Positions 44,247-53,272 are shown, counted from the first letter of the stretch. The stretch: DNA of 64,000 nt from Salinisphaera hydrothermalis (GCF_040361195.1 NZ_APNE01000013.1); one strand, 5' to 3'. Notes: a model not told the origin generated them from the sequence alone. A program made the numbers and translations.

Positions 44247-44888
44247 TTATCGGCCGGCCCAGAACGTCTCGACCCGCTTGCGCAGATCACTCAGGCGTCC
44301 GTGCAGAAAATGGCCCGCACCTTCCATGACCTGGACATCAACCGCCGGTTCAAGTTTCCTCACCGCCGCGATCGAGGCCTGCACGTCGATCACGTCGTCC
44401 TGATCACCGAACAGGGCGAGCCAGTCGCAATCCGGCCGCGGCAACGCCTCGTCGAAGTAAGCCGACGGCAAGCCGATGGTCACGAGATTGGGGGCCCCAT
44501 CGGCGGCCGCGACACGCAGCGCGGCCGCCGAACCGAAGGAAAACCCGGCCAACCCGCCGAGTGCGAGCCCCGAATGCTCGGCGGCCCAGTCGCGCACCGC
44601 GCGCAGATCGTCCTGCTCGCCCCGGCCTTCATCGTAGGTGCCTTCGCTGCGCCCGGTGTCGCGGAAGTTGAAGCGCAGGGTCGCGAAGCCGGCCTCGCGC
44701 GCACCACGAGCCGTCATGTAGACCACTTTGTTGTCCTTCGTGCCGCCCTGCTGCGGGTGCGGATGGGCCACAACGATGAACCCTCGCGGCTCGCCTCGGG
44801 GCAGCTCGATATCGACCTCAAGCGCCCCGTCCGGGCCGTCGATGAATCCGCTTGCACTGCCCTCGTCCGGCCACGCCAGCTTGCTCAT
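44247..44888 (-). CDS. Alpha/beta hydrolase (YsgA/dienelactone-type small hydrolase)
   Basis: 213 residues. VVAHPHPQQGGTKDNKVV carries the oxyanion region, FNFRDTGRSEG the next strand, AGFSFGSAAAL the nucleophile Ser, ALFGDQDDVID the Asp and EGAGHFLHG the His. The natural substrate is unknown. The start overlaps the stop of the antiporter gene by four bases, so the two are translated together, an uncommon pair. Confidence 0.88.
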   Translation of the reverse strand: MSKLAWPDEGSASGFIDGPDGALEVDIELPRGEPRGFIVVAHPHPQQGGTKDNKVVYMTARGAREAGFATLRFNFRDTGRSEGTYDEGRGEQDDLRAVRDWAAEHSGLALGGLAGFSFGSAAALRVAAADGAPNLVTIGLPSAYFDEALPRPDCDWLALFGDQDDVIDVQASIAAVRKLEPAVDVQVMEGAGHFLHGRLSDLRKRVETFWAGR

Positions 44889-46786
44889 GAAGACTCCTTG
44901 TCACTTTCTTCGGATGCCCCGTTGCCGGCCGCCGAGCGGGTGCTCGCGGCCTCGGCGCGTTCGGCGCGGGCCCGGCGCCGATCCTCGTCGGTTCGCTTGG
45001 GGGCGTAATAGATGATGGTATCGCCGATATCCGGCCGCGCGCCGCCGGCGGCCGGCGACAACAACAGCGTCTTGTCGTCGTGCAGTACGGCAATGGGAAT
45101 CGCCTCCGGCGAGCGGTCGCGCTTGAGATCGTCGTAGCCGTAGTTCTCGGTCAACTTGGTCTTGTAGAACTGCCAGTTCTGGAAATGATGGCGCCAGAGT
45201 TCTTCGTACTGCGCGGACTCGTCGAAGGCCGGCCGGCCGCGTAGCGGACGCGCGACGACCTTGGAATCGTTGTTTTCGTCGGCGGCATACATCGGCAGCT
45301 GGAACACGCGATCATGTTCCAGGCTGTTGGAGAAATGCGAACACACCAGCGCGTTGTAGGCATCGTTGCTGGTCGCCGCCAGCATGCAGGCGATCTCGTT
45401 GAGTTCCAGTGATTGCTGGATGGTCTCGGACAGCACTTCGCCGTAGAGCACACGCACGCCCGCCAGCCGCGCCGTACGCAGGCGATGCCAGGACGAATCC
45501 ACCAGCAGCACCTGGACATGCAGCTCATTGGACAAAGCTCTGGCGAGTTCGGTCGACCACGGCGACGCGCCGACAATCAGCACGCCGTTGGGCTCCACCG
45601 ATAGCCGCAGCCAGCGCGCGATCCGGCCCAACGAAAAGCCGTGCAGAATGACCGACGCGAACACGATGGCGAAGATCAGCGGCAGGAGTTGCTGGGCGCC
45701 GCCATAGCCGGCCTGGATCAGCGTCGGCGCGAATACACCGGCCACGGCCGCGGCCACGATGCCGCGCGGGGCGATCCAGCCCACCAGCAAGCGATCGCGC
45801 CATTCCATGTCGGTGAACATCGTAGCCAGGAACACCGCCACCGGCCGGGCGACGAACAGCACCACCGCCACCAGCGCGGCGGCATGCCAATCCAGATGGC
45901 GCAGCACCTTCGGATCGAGATCGGCCGTGAGCACGATGAACACCGACGACACCAACAGGATGGTGACGTACTCCTTGAACCGCCGCAGTTCGGCCATGCC
46001 GGCGACGTTCATGTTGCCGAGCACCATGCCCATCACGGTCACCGCGAGCAATCCGGCCTCGGCGAATATCTCGCTGGCCAGACCGTAGATCACGAGCACG
46101 CAGGCAATGGTCAACGGCGACTTGAGATATTCCGGCACCCAAATGTGGTTGAACGCCCAGCCGAGCAGCCAGGCCACCCCGCCGCCGAGCGCCAGCGAGA
46201 TGAGGATCGCCAGGCCCAGCTCGAAGAACACCTGGGCGCCGCCGCCCGGATAGGCCCCCGACAGCACAAAGTACTGGAACACCAGAACCGCGAGCAGCGC
46301 GCCGATCGGGTCGTTGATGATGCCTTCCCACTTCAGATACGACGCCGTGCGCCGGTTCAATCCGGCCTGGCGCAGCATGGGAATGATCACGGTCGGGCCG
46401 GTGACCACCAGAATCGCGCCGAACAGCAGTGACACCGGCAGGCTCAGCGCCCCAACGAAATAGGCGGCGGTCGAGTACAGCCCCCAGGCCAGCATCGAAC
46501 CCAGGGTGACCAGCCGGCGTACGCCGGAGGCGGCCTCCTTGAATTCATGCAAACGCAGCGACAGTCCGCCTTCGAACAGGATCACGGCGACCGCGAGGCC
46601 TACGATCGGCGACAGCACCGGCCCGATGTCCTCGGACGGATGCATCCACCCCAGCACCGGCCCGGCCACCACACCGGAGACCAGGAACAGCACGATCGCG
46701 GGCATGCGCAGCCACCACGCGATCCACTGCGAAAACACGCCGAGCGCAATGATCGAAATCAGCAACAGCGAAAGATGGTGTTCCAT
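44885..46786 (-). CDS. CPA1-type Na+/H+ antiporter with cytosolic RCK/TrkA-N domain
   Basis: 633 residues. The first 400 form about 12 helices with the exchanger core: LFEGGLSLRL, the conserved WEGIINDPIGALLAV (Asp pair for ion binding) and APRGIVAAAVAGVFAP. The rest has a TrkA-N-like nucleotide fold (NGVLIVGASPWSTELARAL) and a C-terminal TrkA-C-like portion, then a charged low-complexity tail. Such proteins expel Na+ (or K+) using the proton gradient and may be gated by nucleotides. It is coupled to the hydrolase downstream. Confidence 0.9.
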   Translation of the reverse strand: MEHHLSLLLISIIALGVFSQWIAWWLRMPAIVLFLVSGVVAGPVLGWMHPSEDIGPVLSPIVGLAVAVILFEGGLSLRLHEFKEAASGVRRLVTLGSMLAWGLYSTAAYFVGALSLPVSLLFGAILVVTGPTVIIPMLRQAGLNRRTASYLKWEGIINDPIGALLAVLVFQYFVLSGAYPGGGAQVFFELGLAILISLALGGGVAWLLGWAFNHIWVPEYLKSPLTIACVLVIYGLASEIFAEAGLLAVTVMGMVLGNMNVAGMAELRRFKEYVTILLVSSVFIVLTADLDPKVLRHLDWHAAALVAVVLFVARPVAVFLATMFTDMEWRDRLLVGWIAPRGIVAAAVAGVFAPTLIQAGYGGAQQLLPLIFAIVFASVILHGFSLGRIARWLRLSVEPNGVLIVGASPWSTELARALSNELHVQVLLVDSSWHRLRTARLAGVRVLYGEVLSETIQQSLELNEIACMLAATSNDAYNALVCSHFSNSLEHDRVFQLPMYAADENNDSKVVARPLRGRPAFDESAQYEELWRHHFQNWQFYKTKLTENYGYDDLKRDRSPEAIPIAVLHDDKTLLLSPAAGGARPDIGDTIIYYAPKRTDEDRRRARAERAEAASTRSAAGNGASEESDKESS

Positions 46787-46839
46787 CGGCCTGTCAGGCG
46801 CGTATCAAGTTGTGGGCACGACGCGGCGTATCGCCGTTG

Positions 46840-47523
46840 TCAGAGCGAATCCCAGCTGCCCTTGCCGCGCCGACGCCGGAACATCGGCAGCAACAGACCC
46901 AGCAGAATACCGCCGAACAGAATCAGCGCGCCGATCTTCATGCCCTCGCGGCGCGACTGCAACGCCTGGTTCTCGTGCTTGAGGCGATCGACATCCGAGC
47001 GCAGGCTCATCAGTTGCTTGCGATATTTTTCGTTCTCCTTGCTGATGCGAATCGCATCGGCCGAGGTCTCCCGGATATTCTGCAGCTGCGATTTCAGCTT
47101 CTTGTTTTCGTCCACCAGGTTGCGCTTGAGCTCGCCCAGCTTGTCCGAGCCGTGCAGCGCCTGTGCCAGCTCCTTCTTGAGATCGGCGTTGTCCGATTGC
47201 AGCTGGTTGACCTGGTTTTTGAGGTCGGCGACCTGATCGCGCGCGGCCGGCTGATCGGACAGAAAGCGGGTGAGCACATAGCCGGTGTTGCCCGAGGACG
47301 TCCGCACCCGTGTCCAGCCGTTGGACGAGGAACCGAGCGTATCGAGTTTGTCGCCAGCATCCAGCAGTTTCTCGATCCGGTACTTGGTGCCCGGACCGCT
47401 ACGCATGTTGATCGACAGTTGATCACTCACGTATTGCGTGGCCGCGCTGGCCGCCACGGAGAACAGCAGGGTCGTACCGAGCAGACTCGCGACGACGAGC
47501 CGGCGCGTCATACGATTGAGCAT
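46840..47523 (-). CDS. TIGR04211-type SH3 domain protein (YgiM-like)
   Basis: 227 residues. Order: signal peptide (LLGTTLLFSVAASAA), a bacterial SH3b domain (YVSDQLSINMRSGPGTKYRI to TGYVLTRFLS, quoted in part), a long coiled coil (about 95-190), one membrane helix (IGALILFGGILLGLLLPMF) and an Arg/Lys-rich cytosolic tail. So the SH3b and coil lie in the periplasm. The family sits near tRNA nucleotidyltransferase in E. coli; its job is not known. A single-gene unit between the antiporter and tatD. Confidence 0.9.
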   Translation of the reverse strand: MLNRMTRRLVVASLLGTTLLFSVAASAATQYVSDQLSINMRSGPGTKYRIEKLLDAGDKLDTLGSSSNGWTRVRTSSGNTGYVLTRFLSDQPAARDQVADLKNQVNQLQSDNADLKKELAQALHGSDKLGELKRNLVDENKKLKSQLQNIRETSADAIRISKENEKYRKQLMSLRSDVDRLKHENQALQSRREGMKIGALILFGGILLGLLLPMFRRRRGKGSWDSL

Positions 47524-47673
47524 TGCATCCCTCGAAATATGATGTGGGCAGGTGTTTGAGTCGCCCCCGTACCGGCGAAGCGGAAGTGTAGCAAAGCCCG
47601 GGGCAACGACCGACCGGGGCGCTTGCCGGGCGCGCTACACTACGCGGCCTGATTGTTCCGCCGTAGCGCTTGC

Positions 47674-48462
47674 ATGACCATGATCGACATCGGGTCCAAC
47701 CTCGCCCACGAAAGCTTCGACGACGACCGCGACGCGGTACTCGACCGCGCGGCCGAGGCCGGCGTGACCCGCTGCATCATCACCGGCAGCGATCTTGCGA
47801 GCAATCGGGCCGCCATCGATCTGGCTGGACGCTACCCGAGCCGCTGTTTCGCGACCGCGGGCCTGCATCCGCATCATGCCAGCGATTGGAACGATGAACT
47901 GGCCGCGATAATGCGCGAATCCGCGGCCGCCGGCGATATCGTTGCGATCGGCGAAACCGGGCTCGATTATTTTCGCGACATCAGTCCGCGCGATGTCCAG
48001 CAACGCGTGTTCGCCGAACAGCTCGCCATCGCCGCCGAACACGGCATGCCGGTCTTTCTACACCAGCGCGACGCGCATGCCGATTTCATCGCTATCCTGC
48101 GCGAACATTTGCCTCATCTGCCGCGTGCCGTGGTGCACTGCTTTACCGACGGGCGCGACGTGCTGACCGATTATCTGGCCGAAGATCTGTACGTCGGCGT
48201 CACCGGCTGGATCTGCGATGAGCGCCGCGGCGCCGATCTGTACGACGCCGCGGCCGATATCCCGGACGACCGTTTGATGATCGAGACCGATTGCCCCTAT
48301 CTCATGCCGCGTACGATCCGCCCCCGTCCCAAAACCCGGCGCAACGAACCGGCCAATCTGCCCTGGGTGCGGGACAGCGTGGCCGCCGCGCGCGGCGTGG
48401 CGCCGGAACATATCGAGCAACTCACCACCGCGAACGCCGAACGGTTTTTTGCGCTCGTCTGA
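47674..48462 (+). CDS. tatD: TatD-family metal-dependent deoxyribonuclease
   Basis: 262 residues. The start MIDIGSNLAHESFDDDRD matches true TatD (E. coli MFDIGVNL) rather than YcfH/YjjV, which keep an HXH there. AGLHPHHASDW, GETGLDYFRD, VFLHQRDAH, VVHCFTDG and IETDCPYLMP carry the metal ligands. TatD is a 3'-5' exonuclease that acts on damaged DNA. Two ATG codons two apart (47674 and 47680) are possible starts. Confidence 0.92.
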   Translation: MTMIDIGSNLAHESFDDDRDAVLDRAAEAGVTRCIITGSDLASNRAAIDLAGRYPSRCFATAGLHPHHASDWNDELAAIMRESAAAGDIVAIGETGLDYFRDISPRDVQQRVFAEQLAIAAEHGMPVFLHQRDAHADFIAILREHLPHLPRAVVHCFTDGRDVLTDYLAEDLYVGVTGWICDERRGADLYDAAADIPDDRLMIETDCPYLMPRTIRPRPKTRRNEPANLPWVRDSVAAARGVAPEHIEQLTTANAERFFALV

Positions 48463-48570
48463 ACAGGCCGATCGAGCAACTGTCGACTGGGTGATCCAAC
48501 GTATGGCATCCCCTGCATCAGCCCGCTATGCTGGGATTTCCCATACGGCTATGAACGACAGGATTGGCCC

Positions 48571-48828
48571 ATGAGCGATACCGACGCCCTCAAGAAAGAT
48601 CTCGAGGCCCTGCGCAGCGACCTGCGCGAACTGGCCGAACATGTTCGTCATTCCGGCGAGAAGCGCTATCAGGACGGCGTGAATCAGGCACGCCATGCCT
48701 ACGACGATTTGCGTAGCGAAGCCAGCAAGCGCAGCAAGGAAGTCGGCGCCGAAATCGAAGCCCGCCCGTTCACCAGTGTATTTGCCGCCTTCGGTATCGG
48801 CCTGGTGCTGGGCAAGCTGCTTCGCTAG
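48571..48828 (+). CDS. DUF883 family protein (YqjD/ElaB type)
   Basis: 85 residues. A long charged helix (LKKDLEALRSDLRELAEHVR on) is followed by a C-terminal membrane helix (SVFAAFGIGLVLGKLL), the layout of YqjD and ElaB, which tie ribosomes to the inner membrane in stationary phase. AGGA lies before the ATG. The next gene, ten bases on, is its usual partner. Confidence 0.9.
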   Translation: MSDTDALKKDLEALRSDLRELAEHVRHSGEKRYQDGVNQARHAYDDLRSEASKRSKEVGAEIEARPFTSVFAAFGIGLVLGKLLR

Positions 48829-48838
48829 GTTTCCCGTC

Positions 48839-49315
48839 TTGAGCGTGAAAAGCAAAATTGCGACAGCCGTATCGCTGCACATGATGGCGTGGCTGGCGAT
48901 GCTGATCGCACTCGCCGGCATTGTATTCCTCGCGCTCGGCGTGTTCTGGCTGATTGCCCCGCCGCTTGGCGCGGGCGTGGCAGCGCTCATTGTCGGCGGG
49001 GGCCTGCTCGGCCTGATCCTGGTGTGCACGCTGGTTGCGGTGATCGTCGGCCGGCTCCGCGCACGATCGAAACGGCTGGCGCCCCATCGCAGCACCGATA
49101 ACCGGATCGAGGAACAGCTTCGGCCCGTAATCGGCGATCGGGCGACCGAATGGGCGAAAGCCAATAGCGGCATTGCCGTGGTCGGCGCCCTGTCGGCCGG
49201 CGTGATCATCGCCGCCAGCCCGAGCATGCGCCGGCTGGTCTATGACGCCGCTCGCCCGATCATCGCCCGCAAGGCGTTGCAGGCCATGCAGGGGTTTGTG
49301 GATCCCCCTGACTAG
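48839..49315 (+). CDS. Phage-holin-like/YqjE-type small membrane protein
   Basis: About 158 residues from TTG at 48839 (GTG at 48845 also fits); no ATG is in frame near it. Two hydrophobic helices (MAWLAMLIALAGIVFLALGV; GVAALIVGGGLLGLILVC) and a third weaker one near IAVVGALSAGVIIAA. It directly follows the DUF883 gene, as yqjE follows yqjD in enterobacteria. Function unknown; stress-linked by association. Confidence 0.72.
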   Translation: MSVKSKIATAVSLHMMAWLAMLIALAGIVFLALGVFWLIAPPLGAGVAALIVGGGLLGLILVCTLVAVIVGRLRARSKRLAPHRSTDNRIEEQLRPVIGDRATEWAKANSGIAVVGALSAGVIIAASPSMRRLVYDAARPIIARKALQAMQGFVDPPD

Positions 49316-49733
49316 CGGCTTGCATCCCTGTCGGGGCTACAAGGCGGAGCACCGCGAACCGGGTTCGTTCTAGAGCCCGTCGCGGTCTCGCGCCAGTGCC
49401 GCCTCGGCGTCCGCCAATCGCGCCCCGGCAAGGCCCGAGTCGCTGGCTTTGGATGTACCACGAGGAAGCCGCACGATACTGCCACGCACCTTGGGTTAAT
49501 TGCTCATGTCCTGCCGGAAAGCGTCCCCGGCACGGCCTTATCCTGATCAAGCATGGCGACCACCGGTCGACGCCGGTTGCCGCGCACCTTGGCGGATAGC
49601 TAACCAACGACCAGCGTCTTGTTACGGCCGGGCATGAGGACGCCATGGTGGCCTACTTACCTGCTCCATCCGACCTCGTTGTTGCATGTTTCGACCGTTA
49701 CGGCGCGTCGGGTCATGCCATCCTGCAAAATAA
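49316..49733. other. 418-base gap without a gene
   Basis: No frame has family motifs or the local codon bias. GCACCTTGG occurs twice (near 49486 and 49580) with no further order. The right end leads into the iron-regulated promoter. Confidence 0.5.
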
Positions 49734-49762
49734 TTGAAATTGCGAATCGTTCGTGTTTAGAT
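49734..49762 (+). promoter_or_regulatory. Sigma-70 promoter with overlapping Fur-type site
   Basis: TTGAAA, 17 bases, TTAGAT. The spacer and part of the -35 form GAAATTGCGAATCGTTCGT (49736-49754), which matches 11 of 19 positions of the Fur box, including the central AATC and the flanking GA/TT. A repressor there would block RNA polymerase. It serves the iron uptake genes that start at 49794. Confidence 0.62.
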
Positions 49763-49793
49763 CTTGTCCGCGATCTCCTCACGGGAACCGGGA

Positions 49794-50132
49794 ATGTACG
49801 CTCTCAAGACCTGCCTGGCCGTTTTGGCTGCCACCTGTCTCACCGCTACATTCTCGGCGGCGATGGCCGGCGCGAATCAGCCCGATATCGTTATCAAGTC
49901 AGATCATTTTCAGCCCGCGACGCTGTCGATTGCGTCCGGTGAGCGCGTCAAACTGATGGTCGCCAATCGCAGCAATCGGCCGGCGGAATTCGAAGGCAGC
50001 GATTTTACGGTGGAAAAAGTCATTCCGTCGGGAACAACTCTGCCGGTGTATATCGGGCCCCTAAACGCCGGCACCTACCATTTCTTTAACGACTTTTCGC
50101 CGTCGGTCAAGGGCACTCTGAAAGTCAAATAG
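49794..50132 (+). CDS. Periplasmic cupredoxin-fold protein of iron uptake (FtrB-like)
   Basis: 112 residues from the ATG of MYALKTCL. A signal peptide ends SAAMA near residue 25. The mature part is a small cupredoxin-like beta sandwich (PDIVIKSDHFQPATLSIASG to GTLKVK, quoted in part). It has no Cys and lacks the His-Cys-His-Met set of a type 1 copper site. In FtrABCD systems of Bordetella and Brucella the FtrB cupredoxin is thought to oxidise Fe2+ for the permease. Whether this one binds copper is doubtful. Confidence 0.82.
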   Translation: MYALKTCLAVLAATCLTATFSAAMAGANQPDIVIKSDHFQPATLSIASGERVKLMVANRSNRPAEFEGSDFTVEKVIPSGTTLPVYIGPLNAGTYHFFNDFSPSVKGTLKVK

Positions 50133-50150
50133 CCGCGCCCCGGAGTTGCC

Positions 50151-50981
50151 ATGCTAGCCACCGCAATCATTCTGTTCCGTGAAGTTCTCGAGGCCGCCCT
50201 CGTCGTATCCATCGTGATGGCCGCCACCAAAGGCGTCGACGGGCGCTCTCGCTATGTGTCGGCAGGCATCGCACTGGGCGTTCTCGGTTCGGTACTGGTC
50301 GCGGCGTTTGCCGGTGCGATCGCCTCGGCATTGTCCGGCCGGGGGCAGGAGTTGCTCAACGCCGCGATCCTGCTGACCGCAGTCGCGATGCTAGGTTGGC
50401 ACAATATCTGGATGAGCCAGCACGGCAAAGAACTGGCCGCGCGAATGAAAGCCGCCGGTCACGATGTCGCCAGCGGCCGCAAGCCGCTTTACGCCCTGCT
50501 CGTGGTGGTGATGATGGCAGTGCTGCGTGAAGGCTCGGAAGTCGCGCTGTTCAGCTACGGCATCCTGGCCAGCGGCGCGCGAGTCACCGCCATGGCTATC
50601 GGCGGTGCCGGCGGGCTCGCTCTCGGCGTGCTGGCGGGTTGCCTGCTGTATTACGGGCTGTTGCGTATCCCAATGCGCCATCTATTCCGCGTAACCGGGT
50701 GGATGATTCTGTTGCTGGCGGCCGGATTGGCTGCCCAGGCCGCCGGCCTGTTAAGCCAGGTCGGTCTGTTGCCCACCCTGGGGAGCAATCTGTGGGATAC
50801 CTCGTGGTTGCTGAATCAACATTCGATGATGGGCAATCTACTGCATGTGCTGATCGGCTATACCGAGCGCCCCTCCGGCATACAGCTTCTGTTCTATCTG
50901 ACCGCACTGGTGTGCATCGGCAGCGGCATGCGATGGGTCAACCGTGCACGGCCGATCCGGCACAGCCGGTCTCCCGCCTAA
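50151..50981 (+). CDS. FTR1 family iron permease (FtrC-like)
   Basis: 276 residues, seven membrane helices. Two REXXE motifs, R10-E14 (FREVLEAAL) and R126-E130 (LREGSEVAL), are the iron-binding sites that carry Fe3+ across the membrane. It lies 18 bases after the cupredoxin gene in the same operon. Confidence 0.94.
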   Translation: MLATAIILFREVLEAALVVSIVMAATKGVDGRSRYVSAGIALGVLGSVLVAAFAGAIASALSGRGQELLNAAILLTAVAMLGWHNIWMSQHGKELAARMKAAGHDVASGRKPLYALLVVVMMAVLREGSEVALFSYGILASGARVTAMAIGGAGGLALGVLAGCLLYYGLLRIPMRHLFRVTGWMILLLAAGLAAQAAGLLSQVGLLPTLGSNLWDTSWLLNQHSMMGNLLHVLIGYTERPSGIQLLFYLTALVCIGSGMRWVNRARPIRHSRSPA

Positions 50982-50998
50982 CCGTTGCGCTTCACGCC

Positions 50999-52480
50999 AT
51001 GAACACGAGCCAGCACACACCCCAGCAGCGACTGTCGGAAATATCGATCTGTGTGCAGGAAACGGGGCGACGGCCCCGTCTGCAGCCATCGCGCAGTGGT
51101 TGGGCCTACCGTATAGAACAATGGGTCGCGCCGCGTCGCCATTGGCTGGACTGGCTACACGTGGCTATGTTCTTCGGCTTCGCCGTGCTCACGATCGTGC
51201 CTTTATTCCTACCGGTGCCGGTCAACCGCAATCAGCATTTCTGGAACAATTTTTCTCTGTTCGCGAACTTCGTGATCTGGGGGCTTTGGTTCCCGCTGGT
51301 CTTTGTATCGGTAATCTTCACCGGACGCAGCTGGTGCGGCGTGCTATGTCCACTCGGCGCAGCCTCGGAGTGGGCCAATCGCGTCGGGCTCAAACGTCCA
51401 ACGCCGCGATGGGTACGCTGGCGCGGCACCCCGATTGTTAGTTTCGTCATCATCACCATTCTTGCGCAGACCGTCGGCGCCCGGGACTACGCAACCGGCA
51501 TTGCCGAGGTTTTCGGTCTGACATTCGTGGCGGCGGCGGTACTGGGCTTTGTTTATGGTCGCGGCCGCAGCACGCGGATCTGGTGTCGGCATATGTGCCC
51601 GATCGGCCTGATGCTCGGTGTTTTCTCCCGTATCGGCGCAGTGCAGTTTCTACCCAAACAACCCAAACCCGGCGGCGATAGCTATACCGAAAAAGGCATC
51701 TGCCCCACCAACATCGACATCAACCGCAAGCGCGAGTCACGGCACTGCATCGAGTGCTTTCGTTGCGTTAACCCGAAAGCCCGCGGTGGGCTGCGTCTGG
51801 CTTTCCGCAAGCCGGGTCGCGAAGTGTCACAGATTCGCGATCACAACCCCAACGCCGCGGAGATTTGGTTTCTTTTTCTGGCCACCGGGCTCGCCCTAGG
51901 CGGCTTTTTGTGGATCGTCCTGCCGCAGTACAGCACACTGCGCGACATCATTGGCACCTGGGCCATCAATCACGGCTGGTACTGGATCGGTAACTCGGGG
52001 CCCAGCTGGCTGATGGTTGTGCACCCAGCGGCGCATGAAACCTTCGTCTGGCTTGATTTCTTCATGATCTGCGCTTTCATGCTAGCTTGCGCCGCCGTGT
52101 TGACGGTATCGCTATCGATCACCACGGCCCTATCAAGCTGGCTGGCCGGTCGCCTCGGCGGCGACCTGAACTGGCGCGCACGTTTTGTCGAACTCGCCTA
52201 TGCCTACATGCCCGTCGCCATGATTTCGCTGGTGATCGGGCTTGGCGGCAAACTGTTCGGCGCGCTCGCCGAAGTTGGCGTGTCCGGCGCCATCGTTGAG
52301 TCGATCAAAATCAGCCTGTTCGCGCTCAGCGTGGCCTGGAGCCTCGCGCTCGGCCGCCGTCTTCTAGCCCGGCAAGGATTGTCGGGCCTGCGTGGCCTGG
52401 CCGCCGAGCTACCGACCGTTGCCGGCATTAGCCTGATCGGGCTGGCTTGGAGTCCGGCGTTGTTCGGCATTACGTTCTAG
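50999..52480 (+). CDS. Membrane polyferredoxin of iron uptake (FtrD/NapH-like)
   Basis: 493 residues from the ATG of MNTSQHTP; the frame is open further up inside the permease gene, and no strong ribosome-binding site is seen. At least eight membrane helices. Cys motifs: SWCGVLCPLG, IWCRHMCPIG, and GICPTNID with HCIECFRCVNPKA, enough for two [4Fe-4S] clusters. NapH-type proteins pass electrons across the membrane. In FtrABCD the FtrD partner is required for uptake of Fe2+, probably recycling electrons from the oxidation step. Confidence 0.9.
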   Translation: MNTSQHTPQQRLSEISICVQETGRRPRLQPSRSGWAYRIEQWVAPRRHWLDWLHVAMFFGFAVLTIVPLFLPVPVNRNQHFWNNFSLFANFVIWGLWFPLVFVSVIFTGRSWCGVLCPLGAASEWANRVGLKRPTPRWVRWRGTPIVSFVIITILAQTVGARDYATGIAEVFGLTFVAAAVLGFVYGRGRSTRIWCRHMCPIGLMLGVFSRIGAVQFLPKQPKPGGDSYTEKGICPTNIDINRKRESRHCIECFRCVNPKARGGLRLAFRKPGREVSQIRDHNPNAAEIWFLFLATGLALGGFLWIVLPQYSTLRDIIGTWAINHGWYWIGNSGPSWLMVVHPAAHETFVWLDFFMICAFMLACAAVLTVSLSITTALSSWLAGRLGGDLNWRARFVELAYAYMPVAMISLVIGLGGKLFGALAEVGVSGAIVESIKISLFALSVAWSLALGRRLLARQGLSGLRGLAAELPTVAGISLIGLAWSPALFGITF

Positions 52481-52586
52481 CGTGGGTTAGTACGGGACCG
52501 CGCCGAGGGCTGTCTGGCTGCAAACCGAGACGCAGCAAGCAGTGACAGGGCGCTCGCCCGAAGCCTGACCACGTCCTGCTGCATGA

Positions 52587-52603
52587 ATATGCCGCCGGCA
52601 TAT
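52587..52603. promoter_or_regulatory. 17-base palindrome upstream of the P19-like gene
   Basis: ATATGCCG-C-CGGCATAT is perfect around one central base. It ends four bases before the -35 box of the next promoter. It looks like an operator for a dimeric regulator; which one is unknown. Confidence 0.5.
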
Positions 52604-52606
52604 GAG

Positions 52607-52635
52607 TTGACCTAAAAAATGAATGATTCTTATTC
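52607..52635 (+). promoter_or_regulatory. Promoter with Fur-type site before the P19-like gene
   Basis: TTGACC, 17 bases, TTATTC. Within it AATGAATGATTCTTATT (from about 52618) carries the GAATGATTC palindrome in an A/T-rich frame as in many Fur boxes. The leader would be very short, so the exact -10 is uncertain. Confidence 0.5.
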
Positions 52636-52650
52636 CCGCACAGGAGAGCC

Positions 52651-53193
52651 ATGATGAAACGCAAGATCTTGGGGCCTGTCATGGCCGGCTTGCTCGCAAC
52701 GGCGGTCGCCGGGCCAGCGCTGGCCAACTCGGAGCACTCGTTGGGCAAGCCGCTGCAGAAAAACGGCTTAATCATCAATCCGGTTTATTTACAGTCGGTG
52801 GCGATGGCACCTGCCATGCCCGGCATGAACGCTAACGCGGATGTGCATTTGGAACTGGACGTTCATGCCGACAAGTCGAACGCTCAGGGCTTTGCCCCCG
52901 GCGCCTGGATTCCGGCGCTGAGCGTCAGTTACGAGATCCTCAAGAAGGGGTCCGACTGGTCGACGTTCGGCACGCTGATGCCGATGGTGGCCAACGACGG
53001 ACCACACTACGGCGCGAACATCAAATTCGACGGTCCCGGCCGATACGTCGCGCGCTTCAAGATCGAGCCGCCGCCCTATCAAGGTTTCCTGCGGCACACG
53101 ACGAAGGATACCGGCGTACCGCCGTGGTGGGCGCCGTTCGAGCATGCCTGGAGCTTCACCTACACCGGCGTGGGCAAGAAAGGCGGCTATTGA
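52651..53193 (+). CDS. Periplasmic iron-binding protein of the P19/Tp34 family (FtrA-like)
   Basis: 180 residues; AGGAG five bases ahead. A signal peptide ends PALANS near residue 25. The mature beta-sandwich has the conserved metal-site parts: a Met-rich turn (MAPAMPGMNANADVHLELDV), LMPMVANDGPHYGANIKF and the late HAWSF. P19 proteins bind Cu and Fe together and hand iron to an FTR1 permease. The gene has its own promoter about 170 bases after ftrD-like, so A can be made in excess over B-C-D. Confidence 0.92.
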   Translation: MMKRKILGPVMAGLLATAVAGPALANSEHSLGKPLQKNGLIINPVYLQSVAMAPAMPGMNANADVHLELDVHADKSNAQGFAPGAWIPALSVSYEILKKGSDWSTFGTLMPMVANDGPHYGANIKFDGPGRYVARFKIEPPPYQGFLRHTTKDTGVPPWWAPFEHAWSFTYTGVGKKGGY

Positions 53194-53272
53194 TACATCG
53201 GCGCAAGCGCCGGGATGGCTCGTGTCATCGTTATTGTGTCGCCGACTTGCGCTCACCTAATTACTGCGGGCC

